NCBI GenBank assembly: GCA_001438005.1
Contig: LIBO01000019.1
Location: 1 to 10,349 of the forward strand
Length of the DNA stretch: 10,349 bases
Direction: 5' to 3'
DNA from: Verrucomicrobia subdivision 6 bacterium BACL9 MAG-120507-bin52
Lineage (GTDB): Bacteria > Verrucomicrobiota > Verrucomicrobiia > Methylacidiphilales > Verrucolacustridaceae
The notes beneath the pieces were generated by a model. That model had not been told where the DNA came from, searched no databases, and worked only from the letters and a program-made list of their open reading frames with translations. A program made the position numbers and the translations under genes. The stretch's first letter is position 1. Each line of letters starts with the position of its first letter. Positions 1 through 6,217 of the stretch are shown one piece after another.

Positions 1-2
1 CT

Positions 3-809
3 GCGGACGGCTTGCGCCCCCTGCCCTCTCGCCAAGGCTCATCCCGCGAAGTTGTTTTTCGAAACATTCACTTCTCTTATCGGACGGGCAAAGAGGTTTT
101 GCACGGAATCGATCTTACCATTCCCTCGGGTACGTCCCTTGCCCTAGTAGGGCCGACCGGGGCGGGCAAAACCACTCTCGCCTCCTTGGTGGCTCGCTTT
201 CACGACCCGACCAGCGGCGAGGTTCTGCTGGATGGCGTTCCCCTGCCCCGAATCTCGCTACCCGAGCTGCGTCGAGAGGTTGGAGTGGTCACGCAGGAGC
301 CTTTTTTGTTTCAGGCTACCATTCGAGAAAATTTAGAGTTGGGGAAGCCGGGCGCGAGTGACACCGAGATTGAGACGGTTTTGCGGGCGGCCTGCGCTTT
401 TGATTTTGTGCAAGCCTTGTCCGAGGGTTGGAATTCGAAAGTGGGAGAGCGCGGGGTGCGATTGAGCGCGGGCGAACGGCAGAGGCTCTCCATTGCGCGG
501 GCTCTTTTGAAGGATCCCCCTGTCCTGGTGCTAGATGAGGCCACCGCCAGCGTGGATACGGCGACGGAGAAGCAGATTCAGCAGGCGTTAGATCATCTTC
601 TGGCTGGCCGAACCAGCATCGTGGTGGCGCATCGCCTTTCGACCGTCCGTAAAGCGGACCGCATCGCCGTGGTTGAGGCAGGGCGGATCATTGAGATCGG
701 GAAACATGACGAGCTGATTAAAAAGGGTGGCCTCTACGCCAAGCTCTGGTCGATCCAGTCGGAACACGCTGAGCTTCACACCATCGAAGATCTCTTTACC
801 GCCTCTTAG
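3..809 (+). CDS. ABC exporter ATP-binding domain (5'-truncated, MsbA/lipid-A type fused exporter)
   Basis: This is the C-terminal nucleotide-binding domain of an ABC transporter; the reading frame is open through the left window edge, so the gene starts outside and the TTG at 12 is not a real start. Visible motifs in order: the A-loop region FSYRTGKEVLHGIDL; Walker A GPTGAGKTT (nt 150-176); Q-loop VVTQEP; signature LSAGERQR (nt 462-485), a variant of LSGGQ; Walker B VLVLDEATASVD (nt 522-557); and the H-loop AHRLSTV with its His at nt 630-632. The order and the ENLELG stretch fit the half-transporter exporter class (MsbA/LmrA-like, membrane domain N-terminal to the ATPase), which would place the missing membrane part upstream. 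It powers export across the inner membrane; the substrate cannot be read from this part. The gene ends with TAG, 95 bp before the next gene, and need not be in its operon. Confidence 0.93.
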   Translation, partial: ADGLRPLPSRQGSSREVVFRNIHFSYRTGKEVLHGIDLTIPSGTSLALVGPTGAGKTTLASLVARFHDPTSGEVLLDGVPLPRISLPELRREVGVVTQEPFLFQATIRENLELGKPGASDTEIETVLRAACAFDFVQALSEGWNSKVGERGVRLSAGERQRLSIARALLKDPPVLVLDEATASVDTATEKQIQQALDHLLAGRTSIVVAHRLSTVRKADRIAVVEAGRIIEIGKHDELIKKGGLYAKLWSIQSEHAELHTIEDLFTAS

Positions 810-852
810 ATGGGATAACTTCTGGCCCTGATGTGGGGCGGGGTGTTTCAAC

Positions 853-871
853 AGACACCAACTCTGTGTCT
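853..871 (+). terminator. Weak hairpin after the ABC gene, possible terminator
   Basis: AGACAC (853-858) and GTGTCT (866-871) form a 6-bp stem with a 7-nt loop, followed only by TTTCC. It lies between the ABC gene and the nitroreductase gene and could end the first transcript, but the stem is short and the T-run is poor. It could equally be a small operator-like palindrome ahead of the next gene. Confidence 0.25.
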
Positions 872-904
872 TTCCAATTTGCTGTTTTGCTATAGTTTCG
901 TTTG

Positions 905-1555
905 ATGAATCATTCCGATCTTTCCGTTTCGGCCGCCGTTCGTTCTCGGCGCAGCATTAAATCTTTTAAGAGTGACCCGATCCCTGAGGCACATTTAGAG
1001 GAGCTTGTTTCCTTGATGCAGGATGCCCCCAGCTCGTGGAATTTTCAGCCCACCCGCGCTGTTTTAGTGCGCTCCATGGCACAAAAGGAAGCACTCGCGG
1101 CGGCGGCTTGGGGACAAAAACAGATTCTTGAGGCACCGGTTACTTTTGTTTTCGCCGTTTCCATTCGAGGCTGGGAAATTCACATGGATGAGGTTCTGAA
1201 AACAGGCGTCTCTTCAGAGGCTTGGCCCCAGAAATTTGCGGACTGGATTCGTCAAAATGCTCCCGGATTTCAGAAAGGGCTGGGCGAAAAAGAGCGCGAA
1301 TATGCGATAAAGGACGCCATGATTATGGCAACTACCCTTGCCCTTGCGGCTCAGTCGAAAGGCTACTCCACCTGCTACATCAACGGATGGGATGAGACAA
1401 AGGTTAAGGAAGTCATTGGCGTAGAAGGGGATATGAATATAGCAATAGCATTACTTCTTCCTGTCGGAGTCAAAAGTGCTGAGGCGAAACATCCTGGCCG
1501 CCTGCCCGCAGCAAAAACTATTTTTACCGATCGCCTCCCCTCGCCCGCAATCTGA
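905..1555 (+). CDS. Nitroreductase-family FMN oxidoreductase
   Basis: A 216-residue protein of the nitroreductase fold, a cytoplasmic flavoprotein group that uses FMN and NAD(P)H to reduce nitro compounds, quinones or other electrophiles. The N-terminal RSRRSIKSF is the usual FMN-phosphate binding stretch, APSSWNFQPTRAVLV is the second flavin-contact motif, and AIKDAMIMATTLALAA with GYSTCYINGW followed by ALLLPVG is the typical C-terminal half. HPGRLP near the end is also common in the family. A TTG at 902 is directly followed by ATG at 905; I prefer the ATG. There is no clear Shine-Dalgarno sequence before it. The TGA stop is immediately followed by the ATG of mnmG with no spacer, so the two are probably cotranscribed and translationally coupled. 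The exact substrate cannot be told from sequence. Confidence 0.88.
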   Translation: MNHSDLSVSAAVRSRRSIKSFKSDPIPEAHLEELVSLMQDAPSSWNFQPTRAVLVRSMAQKEALAAAAWGQKQILEAPVTFVFAVSIRGWEIHMDEVLKTGVSSEAWPQKFADWIRQNAPGFQKGLGEKEREYAIKDAMIMATTLALAAQSKGYSTCYINGWDETKVKEVIGVEGDMNIAIALLLPVGVKSAEAKHPGRLPAAKTIFTDRLPSPAI

Positions 1556-3430
1556 ATGACCCTTATGGGCGATCCCTCCATTTTTGTCTTCCCCAAGAAT
1601 TACGATGTTATCGTGATTGGGGCTGGGCACGCCGGGATTGAGGCCGCGTTAGCTTCCGCTCGCATGGGCTGTGAGACCCTTCTTCTCACCATGAATCTCG
1701 ACACGGTCGGCCAGATGAGTTGTAACCCAGCCATTGGTGGATTGGCCAAGGGCCACATTGTTCGGGAAATCGATGCTTTGGGCGGCGAAATGGGAATCAA
1801 TACCGATGCCACCGCGATTCAGATGCGCATGCTTAACTCCAGCAAGGGTCCGAGTGTCAGGGGGCCCCGCGCCCAGTGTGACAAGAAAGCCTATCAGTTT
1901 AGAATGAAGTTTGCCCTCGAAAACCAGCCCCATTTAGACCTGAAGCAGGGCCAGATCGCTCAACTCATCGTCCAGGATGGCGAGGTCAGAGCGGTTGTAA
2001 CGAATCTTGGGGTCCGCCTGAACGCAAAGAAGGTCGTCCTAACCACAGGGACATTCTTAAAGGCTCTCATGCATGTTGGGGATCGTAATGTTGCCGGCGG
2101 AAGAATGGGTGATGGGACAAGCGGATTTTCTGATGAGCTGCGAAAACTAGGATTTCAGGTCGAGCGCCTTAAAACAGGCACCCCCCCGAGACTCAATAAG
2201 CGCAGCATCGATTTCTCCAAGCTAGAGCCGCAGAATGGGGACAATCCCCCGCCAAACTTCAGCTTTATGGTTGATGCCATCGAGCAGCGCTCGGACCACA
2301 TATTCAGCCTCAACCACTGGAAAGACGGCCTGTTCCACGTGGAACAAATCCCATGCTGGATTACCTATACGAGCGATATCACAGCCCAAATAATTCGCAA
2401 TAACCTGTCCAGGTCACCTTTGTATTGCGGTGCAATTCAAGGAGTTGGACCAAGATACTGCCCCTCCATAGAGGATAAGATGGTCAAATTTCCGGACAAG
2501 GAGAGGCACCAGATATTTTTAGAGCCCGAGGGTAGACATACAAACGAGTTCTACGTGAACGGATGTTCAACGAGCCTGCCATTCGACGTTCAAGTGGAGA
2601 TGATTCACTCGATCCCAGGACTAGGCGCGGCTGAGTTTCTTCGGCCTGGTTACGCGGTGGAGTATGATTACTGCCCGCCAACACAGCTTTGGCCAAGTCT
2701 CGAAACGAAGTTGGTCCGGGGGCTTTACTTTGCGGGGCAGCTGAATGGAACCTCCGGCTACGAGGAGGCGGCGGGGCAGGGGATTTTAGCCGGAATTAAC
2801 GCGGCCTTGGCCTCACGCGGAGCGGAACCGTGGAAGCTCGGCCGCCACGAATCCTACATTGGAGTGATGGTCGACGATCTGGTCACGAAGGGGACGAGGG
2901 AGCCGTATCGAATGTTCACCTCTCGCGCAGAATATCGCCTACTACTCCGCCAAGATAATGCGGATTTGCGGCTCACCGAAAGGGCAGGGGAGTTGGGCTT
3001 AGCATCCGCCGAACGGGTTCGTCGGGCAAAAGAGAAAAGATCACAAATCGATTCGTGTCGTGCCAAGTTAAGCTCGTCGCGACGAGAGGGTAAAACTTTG
3101 GAAGATTGGCTGCGTCGACCCGAGATATCATGGAATGATCTGCCGGAGGAGTTTCAACGAACGCCCGGGGAGATTGCCGAGGCAGTGGAGGCGGATGTGA
3201 AATATTCGGGCTACGTGACTCGGGATATCGATCGGATTGCCACCCTGAAAGAGATGGAAGGGAAAAACATTCCCGAGAACTTTGACTACGAACGTGTGGT
3301 GGGGTTGAAAAAAGAGGCTCGCGCGAAGTTAAAGGAAGTTAGGCCAAGAACCTTCGGACAGGCGGCGAGAATTTCAGGTGTGAATCCATCCGATATCTCG
3401 GCCCTGGCGGTATGGGCGATGCGAAAATAA
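1556..3430 (+). CDS. mnmG: tRNA U34 carboxymethylaminomethyl-modification protein MnmG (GidA)
   Basis: MnmG is the FAD-dependent partner of the GTPase MnmE; together they place the (carboxymethyl)aminomethyl group on the wobble uridine of certain tRNAs in the cytoplasm. The 624 residues compare with 629 in E. coli. Seen in order: FAD dinucleotide motif VIGAGHAGIEAA (residues 20-31), QMSCNPAIGGLAKGH, SKGPSVRGPRAQCDKKAY, RLKTGTPPR, GVGPRYCPSIEDK, FLEPEGRHTNEFYVNG, STSLPFDVQ, the second FAD contact FAGQLNGTSGYEEAAGQG, PYRMFTSRAEYRLLLRQDNADLRL, and the C-terminal MnmE/tRNA-contact domain ending RTFGQAARISGVNP. Residues about 239-264 form a segment 17 residues longer than the E. coli equivalent and contain the parS-like palindrome. 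The start is ATG at 1556, abutting the upstream stop; ATG at 1565 is an alternative. rsmG, parA and parB, its neighbours in many genomes, are not present here. Confidence 0.97.
   Translation: MTLMGDPSIFVFPKNYDVIVIGAGHAGIEAALASARMGCETLLLTMNLDTVGQMSCNPAIGGLAKGHIVREIDALGGEMGINTDATAIQMRMLNSSKGPSVRGPRAQCDKKAYQFRMKFALENQPHLDLKQGQIAQLIVQDGEVRAVVTNLGVRLNAKKVVLTTGTFLKALMHVGDRNVAGGRMGDGTSGFSDELRKLGFQVERLKTGTPPRLNKRSIDFSKLEPQNGDNPPPNFSFMVDAIEQRSDHIFSLNHWKDGLFHVEQIPCWITYTSDITAQIIRNNLSRSPLYCGAIQGVGPRYCPSIEDKMVKFPDKERHQIFLEPEGRHTNEFYVNGCSTSLPFDVQVEMIHSIPGLGAAEFLRPGYAVEYDYCPPTQLWPSLETKLVRGLYFAGQLNGTSGYEEAAGQGILAGINAALASRGAEPWKLGRHESYIGVMVDDLVTKGTREPYRMFTSRAEYRLLLRQDNADLRLTERAGELGLASAERVRRAKEKRSQIDSCRAKLSSSRREGKTLEDWLRRPEISWNDLPEEFQRTPGEIAEAVEADVKYSGYVTRDIDRIATLKEMEGKNIPENFDYERVVGLKKEARAKLKEVRPRTFGQAARISGVNPSDISALAVWAMRK
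2331..2346. other. Candidate chromosomal parS (ParB/Spo0J binding site) inside mnmG
   Basis: The sequence TGTTCCACGTGGAACA is a perfect 16-bp palindrome. It agrees with the widely conserved chromosomal parS pattern (B. subtilis type TGTTNCACGTGAAACA) and with the symmetric GTTCCACGTGGAAC form known from Pseudomonas. ParB loads onto such sites and spreads, serving chromosome segregation and SMC loading, usually within the origin-proximal part of the chromosome. It lies wholly in the mnmG coding region, from the second base of codon L259 to the second base of Q264, so it is read as LFHVEQ. I found no second copy in the window. Confidence 0.75.
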
Positions 3431-3463
3431 GAGAGGCTGAAGCGGCGCCCTCGATGGGCAAAG

Positions 3464-4225
3464 TTAGAGACTTTTACGGATCTTTTTCGCGGTTTGACTT
3501 TTGATAGCGCTGTAAAGAATGGCCTGCTCCCCATACTCAATCCAAGGGCCATAAGGCACCTGATCATCCTCGACGAACTTCCAGTCCGTTTTATCCAGAC
3601 CGCTTAAGCCTAAGTAATCCCGCACTGCAGGGGAGACATCCAATCCCGCTCGCGAGTGGCGCGTGGGGCGCTCATCGCCGAAGACATACTCCGCGTGATC
3701 GTAGCGAAGGGGGCCGACGTCCTCCCACTGGGCAAAACACACCTTGTTTTGAAATTTGATCATGATCCAACGACCCTTGCACTGCGATTCGAGACGATCT
3801 TTGCGGTAGTCGGCCTCGCTCCACCACGGGACGTACGCCCGAGATTTTTTCGGAAACGCAATGTCGTTGAAGGGCAGGGCGACATAAAATGGGTTTAGCG
3901 TGGGGGCGAATTTTTCTGGAAGGCTGGCCTCACGAAACTTTTTTGCATCTTTGCGATCCTCGGGCGCATCGATCCCGCCGAAGTTCTTTTTCCAAAACTG
4001 ATCCCACGCGCTCATGATATTCTGCGTGGAACTTATGCTGGTCCCGCCTTGGCCGATCCAAAAGTAAGTCGTAACAATATTTCTTTTTACCGGATAACTA
4101 CCCACGGTTGATTTCTCAGCCCTCTTACTCTTGGCCGCAGCAGGCTTAACAGACTCAACCCCAACAGCTTGTGTGCCCGGAAACAAGACAACCAATAATG
4201 CCGAAATAGGTAAAATAGATCGCAT
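3464..4225 (-). CDS. Predicted exported protein of unknown function, possibly with a double-psi beta-barrel-like C-terminal part
   Basis: A 253-residue protein I do not recognise by name. It begins with a likely Sec signal peptide: MRSILPIS, a hydrophobic core ALLVVLF, and a possible cleavage after TQA (residue 20); no lipobox Cys is seen. Next is a low-complexity Ala/Lys stretch (about 28-40), then a compact region from about residue 50. NPFYVALPFND (111-121), CKGRWIMIKFQNKVCFAQWEDVGP (split as 149-171; Cys149 and Cys163 may form a disulfide) and AGLDVSPAVRDYLGL (193-207, Asp196) resemble the strand order and the conserved Asp of RlpA/3D-type double-psi beta-barrels, which often bind or cut peptidoglycan. 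That link is my inference from pattern only. The gene is convergent with mnmG, 33 bp apart, and divergent from rpsB. The tail QTAKKIRKSL is basic. The start is the only Met before the signal peptide. Confidence 0.8.
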   Translation of the reverse strand: MRSILPISALLVVLFPGTQAVGVESVKPAAAKSKRAEKSTVGSYPVKRNIVTTYFWIGQGGTSISSTQNIMSAWDQFWKKNFGGIDAPEDRKDAKKFREASLPEKFAPTLNPFYVALPFNDIAFPKKSRAYVPWWSEADYRKDRLESQCKGRWIMIKFQNKVCFAQWEDVGPLRYDHAEYVFGDERPTRHSRAGLDVSPAVRDYLGLSGLDKTDWKFVEDDQVPYGPWIEYGEQAILYSAIKSQTAKKIRKSL

Positions 4226-4232
4226 CAGACGC

Positions 4233-4261
4233 TATATGAACAACTTAACAGAGTATGTCAA
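4233..4261 (-). promoter_or_regulatory. Possible sigma-70-type promoter for the exported-protein gene, close to the start codon
   Basis: On the minus strand a perfect TTGACA (4256-4261) is followed after 17 nt by CATATA (4233-4238), a weak -10 with 3 of 6 consensus bases. The predicted transcription start falls at about 4225-4227, on or beside the ATG at 4223-4225, so the message would be leaderless or nearly so. No Shine-Dalgarno sequence is seen before the ATG, which fits. The -10 is poor, so this call is tentative. Confidence 0.4.
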
Positions 4262-4283
4262 CAAATAACTGTAAATATTATTG

Positions 4284-4342
4284 GGGCCAGGTCCGAGACC
4301 CGGTTCATCACCCGGCACGGGACCTGGTCCATCACCTGGCAC
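4284..4342. repeat. REP-like element: two imperfect 22-bp direct repeats with strong fold-back potential
   Basis: Two 22-bp units, 4297-4318 and 4321-4342, agree at 19 of 22 positions and both have the form GACCyGGTyCATCACCyGGCAC. All three differences are C/T changes. Overlaid on this is an 11-bp stem (4284-4294 with 4320-4330, one G-T pair), plus inner small palindromes GGTC-CGA-GACC, CCCG-GCA-CGGG and GGACC-T-GGTCC. GC-rich, nested palindromic elements of this size in gaps between genes are typical of REP/BIME-like or small non-autonomous mobile repeats. No transposase is nearby. Whether it recurs elsewhere in the genome cannot be seen here. Confidence 0.55.
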
Positions 4343-4473
4343 CTAAAAAGCGAGGCTTGGCTTCGCGCACGAAATCATTATGGTGGAAAAGCTTTGCTCT
4401 CGTTTCTTTTTGGAAAAGAAGGTTAAGCCCGGATTCAACGTTCGCGTTTGCGGACAACGAAACTGAAACCCTA

Positions 4474-4506
4474 TTCCCTAGAAAGGGAAGCTCCGACAAG
4501 TCGGGG
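4474..4506 (+). promoter_or_regulatory. Twin hairpins in the rpsB leader, possible S2 autoregulatory structure
   Basis: Two hairpins stand back to back. TTCCCT (4474-4479) pairs with AGGGAA (4484-4489) around an AGAA tetraloop. One base later CTCCGA (4491-4496) pairs with TCGGGG (4501-4506, one G-U) around CAAG. They end about 11 nt before the AGGA ribosome binding site of rpsB. In several bacteria S2 represses its own message through leader RNA structure; a role of that kind here is inference. Confidence 0.4.
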
Positions 4507-4531
4507 TCATATACGGACAGGAAATACGACT

Positions 4532-5329
4532 ATGCTCGCAACAGAATCAGAGGTGAAACGACTCCTCGAGGCAGGGGTTCACTTTGGACACCGCACCGAC
4601 AAATGGAACCCCAAGATGAAGCAGTTCATCTTTGGCCCACGCAACGGAATTTATATCATCGATCTCTCTCGCACGGCCGAGCAGGTCCGGAAAGCAGCTG
4701 ATTTTCTGCGCGAAGCCTCTGCCAAAGGTGGGCACGTCCTGTTCGTTGGGACAAAAAAACCCGCCCAAGAAGTTGTCAAAGAGTTGGCTGAGCGAACGAA
4801 ATCTCACTACGTCACCGGACGCTGGTTGGGTGGCACTTTGACCAACCTCGCCACCATCCGCCGCAGCGTTGGAAAACTCAAAAGCATCGAAAGCAAAGAG
4901 ACCTCCGGTGCGATGGATCTTTTGCCCAAAAAAGAATCAGCCGCCCTCCGACGCGAAAAAGCGAAGTTGAGCCGAAATCTCGCTGGGATTTTGGAAATGG
5001 ACAAAATTCCCGCCGCGATGGTGGTGGTCGACATGCCTCGTGAAGAAATTGCCGTGAAGGAAGCCCGCCGCCTCCGCATCCCAGTCATCGCGTTGGCCGA
5101 TACCAATGCCGACCCGGACGATGCCGATATTGCCGTGCCCTGCAACGACGATGCCATTCGCTCGATTCGTGCGGTGATGGAGCCCATGGCTGAGGCGATT
5201 GAAGAGGGCCGGCGCCGCGGCCCCGCCCATGCCCCCGAGACTTCCGAAAAAGCGGAACATGGCGATAAGACCGACAAAAAGAAAAAAGAGCGCGCTGCAA
5301 AAGCCAAAGAGCCCGCTCTGTCCGCTTAA
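4532..5329 (+). CDS. rpsB: 30S ribosomal protein S2
   Basis: S2 is a protein of the small ribosomal subunit that joins late in assembly and needs S1 docking nearby. The 265-residue product carries the family pattern throughout: LLEAGVHFGHRTDKWNPKMKQFIFGPRNGIYIIDL split as residues 11-20 and 21-45, LFVGTKKPAQEVV (70-82), the first signature area GRWLGGTLTNLATIR (96-110), IPAAMVVVDM (159-168) and the second signature area IPVIALADTNADPDDADIAVPCNDDAIRSI (183-212). The tail after about residue 230 is Lys/Glu-rich and charged, longer than E. coli S2 (241 residues); such tails vary among phyla. ATG at 4532 is chosen because it gives the standard N-terminus and has AGGA about 10 nt before it; longer frames upstream add no conserved sequence. 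tsf follows after 24 bp, the normal arrangement. Confidence 0.97.
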   Translation: MLATESEVKRLLEAGVHFGHRTDKWNPKMKQFIFGPRNGIYIIDLSRTAEQVRKAADFLREASAKGGHVLFVGTKKPAQEVVKELAERTKSHYVTGRWLGGTLTNLATIRRSVGKLKSIESKETSGAMDLLPKKESAALRREKAKLSRNLAGILEMDKIPAAMVVVDMPREEIAVKEARRLRIPVIALADTNADPDDADIAVPCNDDAIRSIRAVMEPMAEAIEEGRRRGPAHAPETSEKAEHGDKTDKKKKERAAKAKEPALSA

Positions 5330-5353
5330 TCTTACCGGAAAGGACCTTATCTC

Positions 5354-5983
5354 ATGACGACCGCCACCACCATCGACCCTAAAATTGTCAAAGATCTGCG
5401 TGACCGCACCCATGCGGGCATGATGGATTGCAAAAGAGCTCTCACCGAAGCAAATGGGAACCCGGAAGAGGCCGAGAAAATCCTTCGGAAAAAGTTTAAC
5501 CTCGCCGCCGGGAAAAAAGCAGGACGAGAAACCCGCGAGGGCGTCATCGCTTCCTACATCCACTTGGGTGGCAAAGTAGGGGTGCTGGTCGAGGTCAATT
5601 GTGAGACCGATTTCGTGGCCAAGAATGAGCACTTCCGTGAACTGGTCAAAGACATCACCCTTCAAATCGCGGCTGCCAGTCCGATTTATGTCAGCCGAGA
5701 GGAAGTTCCGGAAAAGGCTTTAAAGGACGAAAGGGAAGTGGCGGCAGCCCAGATCAAGGGGAAACCCGAAGCTGTCGTGGAGAAAATCGTCGCGGGCAAA
5801 GTGGAGAAATACTACAGCACCGTTTGTTTGATGGAGCAGGCTTTCGTGAAGGACGCTAATCTGACGATGAAAGATATTATCTCCTCAAAAATCGGGGAGC
5901 TGGGCGAGAATATTGTCGTCCGTCGGTTCACGCGCTTCGCCGTAGGCGAGGGCGCGACAAGCGCCGAAGAGCCAAAAAGCTAA
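5354..5983 (+). CDS. tsf: Translation elongation factor Ts
   Basis: EF-Ts is the guanine nucleotide exchange factor that regenerates EF-Tu-GTP during translation. The N-terminal UBA-like domain (residues 8-48) shows IVKDLRDRTHAGMMDCKRAL and GNPEEAEKILRKK. The core domain has the hallmark TDFVAKNEHF (85-94), in which the TDFV stretch disrupts Mg2+ and base binding in EF-Tu, and ends with FVKDANLTMKDIIS and GENIVVRRFTRF. At 209 residues it is much shorter than the 283 of E. coli EF-Ts; it has one core copy, like the shorter forms seen in Thermus and many other phyla, so this is not a truncation. AAAGGA stands about 9 nt before ATG 5354. Cotranscription with rpsB is likely. pyrH and frr, which often follow, are absent here. 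Confidence 0.97.
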   Translation: MTTATTIDPKIVKDLRDRTHAGMMDCKRALTEANGNPEEAEKILRKKFNLAAGKKAGRETREGVIASYIHLGGKVGVLVEVNCETDFVAKNEHFRELVKDITLQIAAASPIYVSREEVPEKALKDEREVAAAQIKGKPEAVVEKIVAGKVEKYYSTVCLMEQAFVKDANLTMKDIISSKIGELGENIVVRRFTRFAVGEGATSAEEPKS

Positions 5984-5999
5984 AGGAGCTTCGGGAGGT

Positions 6000-6013
6000 G
6001 GGTCCGGAGACCC
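6000..6013 (+). terminator. Hairpin after tsf, possible transcript end
   Basis: GGGTC (6000-6004) pairs with GACCC (6009-6013) around a CGGA tetraloop, 16 nt after the tsf stop. A longer alternative pairing CTTCGGG (5990-5996) with CCCCAAG (6011-6017) also exists. No T-run follows, so an intrinsic terminator is not proven; it may act as a 3' end stabiliser. Confidence 0.3.
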
Positions 6014-6148
6014 CAAGGAGATTCACCATCGCCTCTGTGGCCTAAAATAGCCAAATCTCAAAATCAACACGAGAGCGAAGCGGCTGGTCGCGAATATAAA
6101 CACCTCATCACCAACATATTAAAATTTAAATCAAAACCCTTTTAATTT

Positions 6149-6164
6149 TGGCATGGCTCTTGCT
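6149..6164 (+). promoter_or_regulatory. Sigma-54 (RpoN) promoter of the amt-glnK-glnA cluster
   Basis: TGGCATG-GCTC-TTGCT matches the sigma-54 consensus TGGCACG-N4-TTGCW at every fixed position but one (C to T), with the invariant GG (6150-6151) and GC (6162-6163) exactly 10 bp apart. The start of transcription is expected near 6175, leaving a leader of about 78 nt before amtB1. Sigma-54 promoters need an enhancer-binding activator of the NtrC type, which is the classic control of ammonium channels, PII and glnA under nitrogen limitation. Upstream there is an AT-rich stretch (6107-6148) with ATTAAAA/TTTTAAT as an inverted repeat (6118-6124, 6140-6146), suitable for DNA bending, and a small palindrome TGGC-N8-GCCA (6038-6053); I see no clear match to the enteric NtrC site. 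Confidence 0.85.
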
Positions 6165-6196
6165 ACATGAGCGATGATCTCTTGGAGGTGGTCTGC

Positions 6197-6217
6197 TTCA
6201 GAGGTCCGTCCTCTGGA
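6197..6217 (+). promoter_or_regulatory. Leader hairpin of amtB1
   Basis: Within the expected 5' leader, TTCAGAGG (6197-6204) pairs with CCTCTGGA (6210-6217, one G-U) around the loop TCCGT. It is followed by a purine-rich stretch GACGAAAGAAACC and then AAAGGAG (6238-6244), a strong ribosome binding site 8 nt before ATG 6253. The hairpin could modulate message stability or translation; no known riboswitch is recognised with confidence. Confidence 0.4.

Larger units (their letters stand above)
4226..4531. other. 306-bp intergenic region between the divergent exported-protein gene and rpsB
   Basis: No convincing gene is seen here; the open frames that cross it have no family features, and the one running into rpsB is only an upstream extension of it. 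It holds, from left to right: the minus-strand promoter candidate; an AT-rich patch with TATTAT (4276-4281) that could be a plus-strand -10 without a clear -35; the REP-like element (4284-4342); a small hairpin, stem 4350-4356 with 4360-4366; an A/T hairpin (4404-4410 with 4414-4420); and the twin hairpins just before rpsB. The rpsB promoter must be in this region, but I cannot place it with confidence. Confidence 0.6.

Noticed and set aside
462..476. Defective ABC signature (LSAGE instead of LSGGQ)
   Set aside because: LSAGE/LSVGE variants are common in exporter ATPases, and Walker A, Walker B and the H-loop are intact, so it is not evidence of a dead ATPase.
3447..3459. Bidirectional terminator between mnmG and the convergent exported-protein gene
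   Set aside because: Only a 4-bp GCCC/GGGC stem with no T-run on either side.
4345..4366. Minus-strand intrinsic terminator (hairpin followed by TTTTT)
   Set aside because: On the minus strand the stem has an A-C mismatch and only four outer pairs, and there is no gene directly upstream on that strand to end.
4448..4531. N-terminal extension of S2 by 28 residues
   Set aside because: The extension has no similarity to S2, overlaps the leader hairpins, and ATG 4532 has both the ribosome binding site and the standard N-terminus.
4937..5665. Long minus-strand open frame across rpsB and tsf
   Set aside because: Antisense shadow of two clearly identified genes; composition is atypical and no start signal or family motif is seen.
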